Shown here piece by piece: positions 6,146 through 13,492 of a DNA stretch of 22,055 nt. The stretch is from Clostridia bacterium (lineage in GTDB: Bacteria; Bacillota; Clostridia; Lachnospirales; WQUN01). Position numbers and translations under genes: made by a program. The stretch's first letter is position 1. Every line of letters begins with the position of its first letter. Where the stretch lies: NCBI GenBank assembly GCA_025997155.1, contig BNUF01000026.1:1-22055 (forward strand). Reading direction: 5' to 3'. The notes beneath the pieces were generated by a model that had not been told where the DNA came from, did not search any database, and was given only the letters and a program-made list of their open reading frames with translations.

Positions 6146-7162
6146 TTAATCATAAGAGAAGTATGCGCAAGTAAAAATCCCGTATAGTATAAACTTTTTG
6201 AGGTCTTTATATTTTTCATAACGATTGGCGACGGTTTGCCTGGTTATGTCGTAACATTCGCCTATGGTCTCGTATCTTTTATCAAAACACTCTTCACTTT
6301 TCAGTGCGTTAAAGGCGATTTCCCTCATACTCCTTGGACTATCGAAAATCAGATAATCCGTCATCGCCTCGTCCGTCGCCCTATACAGTATACCGTCATT
6401 TGCGCGGTCTTTGCGTATCGCCTCGTTTTCGGACACGCATTTCGTAATTCGTATTGATTCCGCAAGATAGAAAGTGTAAAAACCCTCGAAAAAAGAGCGT
6501 TTCGATTTTTTAAAGCCTCTCTCGAAATTCTTGTATTCGGATATAATCGGAGCGATAAACGCAAACCCGTCAATTACCTGAAACTCGCCCACGTCCGCGC
6601 CAGTGTCAACGAGTTCCCCCTTGTCTCCAATTTTTTCAATCCTTTCTTCAAGGGAAATATCTTTGGATTTCTCGAACCCCTCGCCTTTTCGCTTATTTAA
6701 CAAATATCGTAACGCCGTGGTAAACGTCCCTTTTGTCGGGTCATAGTTCCATTTTTGCTCTTTTTCATTATATCCTGTAAGATACACAACCGTTTTAAGC
6801 CAAATATTAAACATAAGCTCAGATTCAATCAGCGGCACATAACATACGTCGTCAACATATTCCTCTTTTTCTATTATTGTAATCGTCTCGAATTCAAGCA
6901 ACATAATCATTTCTTGTGCTGCCAAGATGCATGCCGAGTCGGTCGGGGCAAACTCTACCAATTTTTTCGCGAGTTCATTAATATTGTTTGCTACACCTGG
7001 TATTTTAGTCTTATTGTTTTCAAGCCAATTAAGCTTGTTTCGTATATTCGATATTCTGGTTATGTCGCGAGTCGATTCATACTTTGCTAATTCTGCTATC
7101 AATTCTGTTGACAATTCTTCTAACGATTTTGATAACGACTCTTCTTGTATTTTATCACTCAT
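6146..7162 (-). CDS. Sigma-factor-like HTH protein in the cas operon
   Basis: A 338-residue protein. Residues 138-160 (YDPTKGTFTTALRYLLNKR) resemble the start of sigma-70 region 2, where DPxKG and an aromatic/basic helix are typical. Residues 296-323 (YETIGECYDITRQTVANRY) form a helix-turn-helix like region 4. The N-terminus (1-70) is helical and charged, and could hold the protein inactive or bind a partner. ATG 7162 follows a GAGGTGG site and overlaps the CARF gene by 8 bases, so the two are coupled. It could be a divergent sigma factor or a DNA-binding regulator that takes over transcription when the type III system fires, or it may simply control the operon. No known cas family is recognised, and no protease or anti-sigma gene is next to it. 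Confidence 0.6.
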   Translation of the reverse strand: MSDKIQEESLSKSLEELSTELIAELAKYESTRDITRISNIRNKLNWLENNKTKIPGVANNINELAKKLVEFAPTDSACILAAQEMIMLLEFETITIIEKEEYVDDVCYVPLIESELMFNIWLKTVVYLTGYNEKEQKWNYDPTKGTFTTALRYLLNKRKGEGFEKSKDISLEERIEKIGDKGELVDTGADVGEFQVIDGFAFIAPIISEYKNFERGFKKSKRSFFEGFYTFYLAESIRITKCVSENEAIRKDRANDGILYRATDEAMTDYLIFDSPRSMREIAFNALKSEECFDKRYETIGECYDITRQTVANRYEKYKDLKKFILYGIFTCAYFSYD

Positions 7163-7808
7163 CTTTGTCACCCACCTCAAGCATCAGCTTTATCGCGGCT
7201 TTGGGATTCGGGACTTTCATTTCCGCGAGTTTATTCACAATCGAATCCATAAAGAACAGTGCGGTAGTGTCATAAATTTTGCCGCGAGGTTCGCCTTTGT
7301 GCGGGAATTGCCCGTAAACAATGCACCCTATGGACACATCTTTTTTAAGCCTATACGCGTAATTTAACGCCATGGTCTCGACAATCGGCGTGGGTTTTGT
7401 ACCGTATGTGATACATGCGTAAATATCTTCGCCGTCGCTGATTTTATCTATAATTTTGCCAAAAAGCGCAAGCTGCGCGTCAATGTCCTCGTTTGCCGAA
7501 ACCTGTATTGCCTCTATTCCGGCGAAATCAAGGTTTTTTGTTTCCACGATAGCGTCTATTTCAGTGATAAAATATTTTTCATAATTGTGCTTGTAATTTT
7601 CGCCGTCGGTCAATATCGCGATTACGCGCACCTTGTCGCCATTTTCGGTATAACCATTTATTAGTGGGATTATAGGGAAACGCGTTTCCCCGTACTCAAG
7701 CCTTGAGTTGCCAGACGGAGTGTATATGAGCTGTTTGAGTAAGTCGTTGCCTTCTTTGTCTTGACCCTGAAACGGGATTACAGAAATAAAAATTTTAGTT
7801 TTCGCCAT
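7155..7808 (-). CDS. CARF-domain protein without effector domain
   Basis: A 217-residue protein that appears to be a single Rossmann-type CARF domain of the TM1812/Csx1 kind. An early strand is KIFISVIPFQG, the ligand-loop segment is ITYGTKPTPIVETMALNYA (133-151) in the place of the DxTHG-type motif, and YDTTALFFMDSIVNKL (179-194) corresponds to the helix that follows in this family. CARF domains bind cyclic oligoadenylate made by Cas10. No HEPN, nuclease, protease or HTH domain follows. It could sense the signal and act on the coupled sigma-like protein, degrade the signal, or buffer it. ATG 7808 is preferred to an upstream start at 7820, since GAGGTG is 6 bases away and the cas6 stop ends just before it. 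Confidence 0.75.
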   Translation of the reverse strand: MAKTKIFISVIPFQGQDKEGNDLLKQLIYTPSGNSRLEYGETRFPIIPLINGYTENGDKVRVIAILTDGENYKHNYEKYFITEIDAIVETKNLDFAGIEAIQVSANEDIDAQLALFGKIIDKISDGEDIYACITYGTKPTPIVETMALNYAYRLKKDVSIGCIVYGQFPHKGEPRGKIYDTTALFFMDSIVNKLAEMKVPNPKAAIKLMLEVGDKDE

Positions 7809-7809
7809 T

Positions 7810-8517
7810 TTACACCTCAAAAATATATTCCCCGCAGCCGCGGGTGGTTTTCTTGCCTATATGAAGCTGACTTCCAAGGTCGACATACGGAAGATAGCGC
7901 GTGATGTCGCCAAAGTAACATATCTCGCCTATAAATCCGTTAATCGGCTGATTGTTGGAGTTGACGCGGACTTGTTCTATCGCGTACTCTGCCTGTACAA
8001 GCGGTTTTTTTACAACAAGCGAATATGGAATGACAAATTCGTTATTGGTGTAATTGTCGATTATCGTGTATATTCTGCCGAATAGACTGTCAATAAACGC
8101 GCTGAAATTCGGTTCAAACACAGGTCCTTTGCTATGCCTAATTTCCGTCGGCGAGATAAATTTAAGTGTAAGCGCGGAACAGTCAGGGACGCTTCCAGCA
8201 TCGCTCCACTCCCTTGAATAGACGCGCTCCGCCCCGATTAATTCAGAGTTCGCGAGCTTGCCGTTGCACATAAGCCGCGCGGCGTTTGTTATTTCCACCT
8301 CATATGCGGAGGCTAAACCAAAAAGAGTGACGCAAAATGTAATCTCGCCGCCTTTTTTATATGATATATCGCTTGGATACGGTGCGGAAACAACAAAGGG
8401 ATTAGGCGCGGATTCATCAAATGAAACTTTGAAAACGGCATCGTACACATTCCGAAAATTGTCATACATCGACTGCCCCAACGCGCCGCGAATAGTGTTC
8501 CCGATAAAGGGGGGCAA
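7810..8517 (-). CDS. cas6: Cas6 crRNA-processing endoribonuclease
   Basis: A RAMP-fold RNase that cuts CRISPR repeats to make crRNAs. The N-terminus here is PPFIGNTIRGALG, and the C-terminus holds the glycine-rich loop QLHIGKKTTRGCGEY (218-232), both typical of Cas6. The listed start is TTG 8517 with AGAGGA about 8 bases upstream. However, the codons just before it read KLRFTLLFKEDTH, which looks like the expected first beta strand of Cas6, and the frame stays open to 8586 without ATG, GTG or TTG. The true protein may start at a rare codon (CTG 8568 or an ATT/ATA nearby), inside the end of the preceding gene. The expected product is an 8-base TTTGAAAC tag cut at the hairpin base. Confidence 0.9.
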   Translation of the reverse strand: MPPFIGNTIRGALGQSMYDNFRNVYDAVFKVSFDESAPNPFVVSAPYPSDISYKKGGEITFCVTLFGLASAYEVEITNAARLMCNGKLANSELIGAERVYSREWSDAGSVPDCSALTLKFISPTEIRHSKGPVFEPNFSAFIDSLFGRIYTIIDNYTNNEFVIPYSLVVKKPLVQAEYAIEQVRVNSNNQPINGFIGEICYFGDITRYLPYVDLGSQLHIGKKTTRGCGEYIFEV

Positions 8518-8554
8518 ATGCGTGTCCTCTTTGAAAAGAAGTGTAAAGCGAAGT

Positions 8555-9649
8555 TTAGTTAGGTTCAGAATATTTATAATTTTCGGTCACTAATTTTAAA
8601 AACTCCTTTACTTTGTCGGCACTGTCTTTAAGTTCATCGAGGTCCTCTCCGTCAGCGTGATTGAAGTTATTTCGATATAGCCTACTCTTTAACCAGTTAG
8701 CTTCCGATACGGAACCGGGCTTATAATTGCGCCTATGCTTATTGTCCTCAATCTTTTTCCACAGAATCTTTTCCCACAAAATTGTTACCGCCTGCTGTAT
8801 ATAATTGTTATCCAAAAGCCATAGTATAAAAGCCCTGAAATAATCCTTCTCGCGGATAAACTCCATTTTAGAAAGTATGATTTCCCGCACCATATCGCGG
8901 AAAACAATCGTCTTGGTGTCGGTTGGCGGTATGTCGGCGTTTATTATGCCGTCAAAGGCGTTTCGGAGGTTCTCAATCGTTTTGTCAAGTTTTGATACTT
9001 TACAGCATAGAAGCATGTCATAAAAATCCCGCATCGCCTTTATAAGGGCGGGTTTTTCGGGTATTCCCCTTACACTTACCAAACTTTTCGACAACGCCAC
9101 GGGATTGCCCGACACCGCGAACAGATTCACGGCGTCAAGAAGTTCCCAAAGTTCGTCTGTTTCGCTTGTATCGGTTACGGATTTAGCCACGTAATCGGCA
9201 TATGTCGAAAACTTAACCTCAATTCCTCTGTACCGAAGGAAGCGGGAAATCAACGTCAACTTGGTTACATCTTTCCTGTAACCTCCTGTGGTTTCGATAA
9301 TAACGTTATCGTCTCGGTTCAGTGACGACAACTCGGAGATTACCGCGCTAAGCAGTTCAACCGTCGTCACGTTGTCGGGAATTTCGAGCGGGAGTATATC
9401 TGTATTTGGGCTTACGGACTTGACCGTTTCCGAAAACTGCGTAAGCGCGCTGTCCTTTGCTTTTGGAGTAACAAGTGCTATGATTTTGTCAAGTGTCAGT
9501 TTTTCTTTTTTGAGCCGTTCAAGCGCGTATTTTACGGGTGCCTCGTTTGTCTGTTTGCCTGTGACTATGCCAAAATCGGTAATGTAGTTATCTCCCTCTT
9601 TTCCGTCTTTTCCGTTATACGTTGATAGAAAAAGCAACATTATGTTCAT
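8555..9649 (-). CDS. CARF-HEPN ribonuclease (Csx1/Csm6-type)
   Basis: A 364-residue accessory effector of type III systems. The N-terminal CARF domain (about 1-165) has LLFLSTYNGKDG in the first strand-loop and ETTGGYRKDVTKLTL (119-133) as the ligand-loop helix. The C-terminal helical HEPN domain (about 180-364) has the catalytic RxxxxH motif as RNNFNH (Arg326, His331). Cyclic oligoadenylate bound by CARF would activate cleavage of cellular and viral RNA. ATG 9649 follows a GGTGG site and overlaps the previous stop as ATGA. Csx1 and Csm6 cannot be separated without alignment. Confidence 0.88.
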   Translation of the reverse strand: MNIMLLFLSTYNGKDGKEGDNYITDFGIVTGKQTNEAPVKYALERLKKEKLTLDKIIALVTPKAKDSALTQFSETVKSVSPNTDILPLEIPDNVTTVELLSAVISELSSLNRDDNVIIETTGGYRKDVTKLTLISRFLRYRGIEVKFSTYADYVAKSVTDTSETDELWELLDAVNLFAVSGNPVALSKSLVSVRGIPEKPALIKAMRDFYDMLLCCKVSKLDKTIENLRNAFDGIINADIPPTDTKTIVFRDMVREIILSKMEFIREKDYFRAFILWLLDNNYIQQAVTILWEKILWKKIEDNKHRRNYKPGSVSEANWLKSRLYRNNFNHADGEDLDELKDSADKVKEFLKLVTENYKYSEPN

Positions 9650-11679
9650 ATAATTTCCACCAATTTCCGTTTGATATTTTCGTAAAGTTGTTTGAAATCC
9701 TTGTAATATTCGGGGTCGGATTCATATCCGCGAACAAATTCTTCAAGCGTTTTCTTTGACGTCGGGTTGATTTTAAAATTTCCTATCGCTATTTTCAGTT
9801 TATTTCTGCCATAGACCGCTCGTTTAACGGAGCTTTTTGACTCTTTCGCGGTTAGCATTTCGCCTATGCTGACTCCCGTTTGCTTAATCTGTGGGGATAC
9901 AACCGCATCGGGTTTATGGCGCGGCGCAGGGGTTATGTCGTTACGGTTTCCTCCTTTTGGTCCGTCGCCTCTTTTATATTTCGGTAGGTAAATATCCGCG
10001 TCTAACGGTTTTGGCAAGACATAGTTAAAGCTTGGGTTAAATCCTCCGAGCCGTATTTCTTTGTTAATTCCAAACCATTCATAAACGTTCGGGGAGTTTT
10101 TTGTTCCTTTGTCACCGATAGGATACCCCACATCGTCTGTAACTTTTGAAAAGTCCGTCATTTTCAGGTATTCGCGTAGCGACAAAGTGTCTTGCGGTTT
10201 TTTGGGCGTAAAACTTTCTTGCCGCTCGGTCAGGGACAAATCGTCGTTTAGTGTGATGAGTTTAACTTCAGCGTGAGTTATACGTACACTTCCGTACCCG
10301 ACAGGTTTGCCATGTCCCAATTTGTGGGCGTGTTCGTTATCTTCTCCGAATGTCAGAACCCAAAGCAACGTCTCAAGTTCGTACCGCGTCAAACGCTCAA
10401 ACGATATCTCGAATTTGAATTTTTTTCCGCTTTTTATCGGACGAATTTGCGTCCTCTGGTTCGGGAAATTTTCCGTATTGTCAAGAACAGGATTTTTTTT
10501 ATGCCAATAAAATTTTCTGCCCCGCAGTTTCGGGGTCTTGGCGGTGGTGAAGACTGTCTCGGAGTTTCTTCCGCGTCCCCTGTAATTAACGAAGTAGTCA
10601 TAATTAAAGTATTCCGCGCCGTCTATGTTTTCCATATAAAACTCCGTTGCGGATACTTTCGGGGAGCTTAATACCGGGAGCGTTCGCTCCTTGTCGTAAT
10701 AATCCCTGTAATCCGTCAAATCCTCTGAAGGCAAGGCATCTTTGAAAGAAATCCGCGTTGCTAAGGATTCCTCCTTGCCCACCATGCCGAATAACGCGCA
10801 CGCGGGGCAAAGGGTTTTGCCGTCCACGCAAGGGTTGTGTCCGCCTTGTTTTTCAAGCAGTTTCTTTAATGTGTGCGAAAATACTTCTTTTGTTATCGCC
10901 GACGGAGAAAGATAATAGAAATCTCCAACTTTCGCGTAGTAAACAGGAATAACATAGGCGGTGAGGTATCCTTTGTAACCGCCGTGGCTCTTCGTTTGGT
11001 TTACGCCCTTAATTTCACCGACGCGACTTTGATATAACCTCCAAACAGAAACAAAATTCGCCCATTCAGGGGAGTCTTCCAAAAACCGCGCGATTTCGAT
11101 TTTGCTGCCGCCGTCGTATTCATATTTCATTATCGCATCGCTTTCCTTGTTGGGGAAATTTTCTCCTCGCAGATAAATCCCGCCCTCAAGGTTTTCACCC
11201 GTTTTATGAGAACCTCTTTTATGAATGGGATATTCCCATTTTGACGCTTTATAAAGAACGCGTTCGTTGCCGTCTTTTTCGATTATGCCAAAACAGTCAC
11301 GCGGAACGGGAGTGCGTCTGTACAGCGTGTTTTCGTCGTCACAAGTAGACATACACCCGTTTAACGCCGCCTCAAACGCGCTTCGCATAGTTCCGCGAAC
11401 AGACGCGCCTGGAATTATCGGACGGGCGAAATGGTTATTGCAATCTTTTATTCCGCTCAAATCCTCATAGCTAAAAAAGTCATACGAGTGCGAATACTTG
11501 TCGCTAAACGCCTTAGTGTTTGTGGTGTTTGGGATAAATAGGGGCGTAAGCGTTTCTATTTCGCAGGAGATAACGCCGCTCAAATCTCCGTAAGAAACCG
11601 TGCCGCGTTCCACATCGTCGTTTATCGACACGAAGTTATACGGGTTTATAAATTTTTCGTCCGTAATCATATAACTCAT
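9646..11679 (-). CDS. TIGR03986-type CRISPR RAMP protein (type III-D)
   Basis: A 677-residue RAMP protein, large for a single Cas7-like unit. The N-terminus has NPYNFVSINDD and the strand CEIETLTPLFIPN, then ARPIIPGASVRGTMRSAFE (85-103), the conserved loop and helix of Cas7-type RAMPs. A Cys pair in LCPACALFGMVG lies near the middle, and HGKPVGYGSVRI supplies a glycine-rich loop. The C-terminus beyond about 560 is charged and may be flexible. These features fit the TIGR03986 family, which accompanies Csx10 and Csx19 in type III-D. It probably forms part of the crRNA-binding complex. ATG 11679 follows GGAGGTG, with an ATGA overlap at both ends of the gene. Confidence 0.85.
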   Translation of the reverse strand: MSYMITDEKFINPYNFVSINDDVERGTVSYGDLSGVISCEIETLTPLFIPNTTNTKAFSDKYSHSYDFFSYEDLSGIKDCNNHFARPIIPGASVRGTMRSAFEAALNGCMSTCDDENTLYRRTPVPRDCFGIIEKDGNERVLYKASKWEYPIHKRGSHKTGENLEGGIYLRGENFPNKESDAIMKYEYDGGSKIEIARFLEDSPEWANFVSVWRLYQSRVGEIKGVNQTKSHGGYKGYLTAYVIPVYYAKVGDFYYLSPSAITKEVFSHTLKKLLEKQGGHNPCVDGKTLCPACALFGMVGKEESLATRISFKDALPSEDLTDYRDYYDKERTLPVLSSPKVSATEFYMENIDGAEYFNYDYFVNYRGRGRNSETVFTTAKTPKLRGRKFYWHKKNPVLDNTENFPNQRTQIRPIKSGKKFKFEISFERLTRYELETLLWVLTFGEDNEHAHKLGHGKPVGYGSVRITHAEVKLITLNDDLSLTERQESFTPKKPQDTLSLREYLKMTDFSKVTDDVGYPIGDKGTKNSPNVYEWFGINKEIRLGGFNPSFNYVLPKPLDADIYLPKYKRGDGPKGGNRNDITPAPRHKPDAVVSPQIKQTGVSIGEMLTAKESKSSVKRAVYGRNKLKIAIGNFKINPTSKKTLEEFVRGYESDPEYYKDFKQLYENIKRKLVEII

Positions 11680-12224
11680 AACTTCACCTCCGTCTTGTTG
11701 TGTCCGTAATAGAAGCCCGTGTAGGCATAGTCGATAACTTCAAGCGCGCCCGCTCCGCTTTTGCTAAGACCGAAATCGGTGTCCGCCCCTTTTGGGCAGA
11801 CAGGCACAGGGTTGTAGCGGACAAAGTTACAAATACCGAGCATAAGCCCGACTTTGTTTTCTGAGAACGAAAGTTTTTTTGGGAAATATATCTCTCCGCC
11901 GCGTTCTTCCCAAAGTTTTATGTAATTGCCTGTTTCTTCCGCGTTTTCGCCGTACATGTAATAGAGACTTTTCGCGAGTTCGGGGATATAATCCGCGTCA
12001 CTATAATCTGCCGTATCACGCAATTTTCCCCCGCTTATTTTAATTTCGCGGGACTTTGTGAAAACACGCAGAGATAGCAGTAAGTCAGCGTCTAATTCGT
12101 AATAAAATTCAAATTTAAGAGTTTCGCCGTCCCATTTTCCGATTCGCACATGGTCAAGACTTTCGGCGTATGCCCACGCTTTTTCAGGAAATGCGGCTTT
12201 GATTTTTTCATAGTCTATATTCAC
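11676..12224 (-). CDS. Csx19-like type III-D protein
   Basis: A 182-residue protein with AWAYAESLDHVRIGKWDG near the start and LLLSLRVFTKSREIKIS (49-65), a hydrophobic strand followed by a basic one. This pattern and the size fit the Csx19 (TIGR03984) family. In type III-D operons Csx19 lies beside Csx10 and the TIGR03986 RAMP, exactly as here. Csx19 is thought to be a subunit of the effector complex; its role is not clear from sequence. The start is GTG 12224 after AGGAGGTG, overlapping the double-Cas7 stop as GTGA. A small-subunit role is another possibility. Confidence 0.65.
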   Translation of the reverse strand: MNIDYEKIKAAFPEKAWAYAESLDHVRIGKWDGETLKFEFYYELDADLLLSLRVFTKSREIKISGGKLRDTADYSDADYIPELAKSLYYMYGENAEETGNYIKLWEERGGEIYFPKKLSFSENKVGLMLGICNFVRYNPVPVCPKGADTDFGLSKSGAGALEVIDYAYTGFYYGHNKTEVKL

Positions 12225-13492
12225 GCCGACTCACCTCCTGTTTTCTCAATTTTGGCTTTAAGCTCCTGTTTCGCGCCGCAAATTGATACTCCCCCGTCTT
12301 CGTCGCGGACTTTTGTAATACTTATAAACCCGCGCCCGACTGACGTTTCCCCTCCGATTGCAATAAACCCTTTATCCGCCGCGTCAAGCCCAAGCATGAT
12401 AAGTTCTCTTATGTCGCCCCTGTTCTTTGGGTAACGAACCTCAAGAGTGGTCTCTCCGCCGTACCATGGCGTTTCGGAAAACAACGCGCCCGCCGCCGCC
12501 CCTCCAGTGAATCGGTCAATTTTCACGCGGGAAATTTTTAAATATCCGTCCGTATCTTTGTTCACAGGTTTAAGAAATGACGCGCCGAATATGATTTTTG
12601 ACGGCTCGCACTCTTCCTCGGAAACGTATCCAAAAACTTCGTCAAGATATTTCTTCGCGTTTTCGGGGTACTTTTGCGCGAGCAAACGATAAAGCCCAGA
12701 GCGAAACGCCCCCGCCCAAGAAGTGCCGAGAATCGCGGGTTTACCCCCGACGGAAAGGTGTTTGTAATCGGGAGCGTCGCCCTCCTCTATGTCGTCATAA
12801 ATATTGCGCGTATCGCGAATCATAACGCTTCCGTCAAGTCTAATCAGCGCGGTTATTTTTTTGTAATCACTTTGGGAGTGTTCGCCTTCTTCTTTTGTAA
12901 AGCCGTCCTGGTTTTTCCATTCAAAATCAATCCATTTTTTAAGCTCGGTTTCGTTTCCTTTGCACAAGTCAAACGAAAAGCTGTATACGCCCTCGCAAGA
13001 TACGCGCCCAAATCCGCGTCTTGTTTTCGCGCCGAAAGAAACGATTCCAGAGTTTATAACGCCTATGAGTTTCGCGAGTAAGCCCTCATAACCCTTGTCT
13101 TTTTCACGTATTGTAAGAAGAAGTCTCAAGGTAAACTTAGCGCAAACCGCCTCATAGTCGTATTTTTTGCTTTCGAGAGCGACTTTGTTATCGCGTCCGA
13201 TTTCAACTCCGTCGAGTGTTATAATAGTTGCGTCCTCAAGGTTCGCGTCGTATACCCAAAGAGGGCTGATAGCGTCGTTCTCTCCGAATAACGTCGCCGT
13301 GTCACTTGAGAGAGATTTAAGTACACCCGCGATCGTCGAACCCGGCAAAAACGCGTTTCCATTATTGTCGCGCAGTACATCGCTGTCGGTGTTGCCCGAT
13401 ACGCCGCTACCGATAAGGGCGGGAGTTTCAAATACGCAATTCGCTTTTATGGCTATTCTCTTTACTATGGGGTTTGTGTTGTACTCACTCAT
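12221..13492 (-). CDS. Double Cas7 (Csm3-like) backbone protein
   Basis: A 423-residue fusion of two Cas7-type RAMP domains. The first (1-170) has IGSGVSGNTDSDVLRD, FLPGSTIAGVLKSL and the glycine loop GAKTRRGFGRV (154-164). The second (about 210-400) has APDYKHLSVGGKPAILGTS, AGAFRSGLYRLL and IGGETSVGRGF (379-389). In Csm3-type subunits, an Asp just before the PGS loop cuts the target RNA; Asp36 and Asp242 stand at those places. One protein may thus supply two backbone positions and two RNA-cleavage sites. ATG 13492 overlaps the previous stop as ATGA, with GAGGGTG upstream. Confidence 0.88.
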   Translation of the reverse strand: MSEYNTNPIVKRIAIKANCVFETPALIGSGVSGNTDSDVLRDNNGNAFLPGSTIAGVLKSLSSDTATLFGENDAISPLWVYDANLEDATIITLDGVEIGRDNKVALESKKYDYEAVCAKFTLRLLLTIREKDKGYEGLLAKLIGVINSGIVSFGAKTRRGFGRVSCEGVYSFSFDLCKGNETELKKWIDFEWKNQDGFTKEEGEHSQSDYKKITALIRLDGSVMIRDTRNIYDDIEEGDAPDYKHLSVGGKPAILGTSWAGAFRSGLYRLLAQKYPENAKKYLDEVFGYVSEEECEPSKIIFGASFLKPVNKDTDGYLKISRVKIDRFTGGAAAGALFSETPWYGGETTLEVRYPKNRGDIRELIMLGLDAADKGFIAIGGETSVGRGFISITKVRDEDGGVSICGAKQELKAKIEKTGGESA

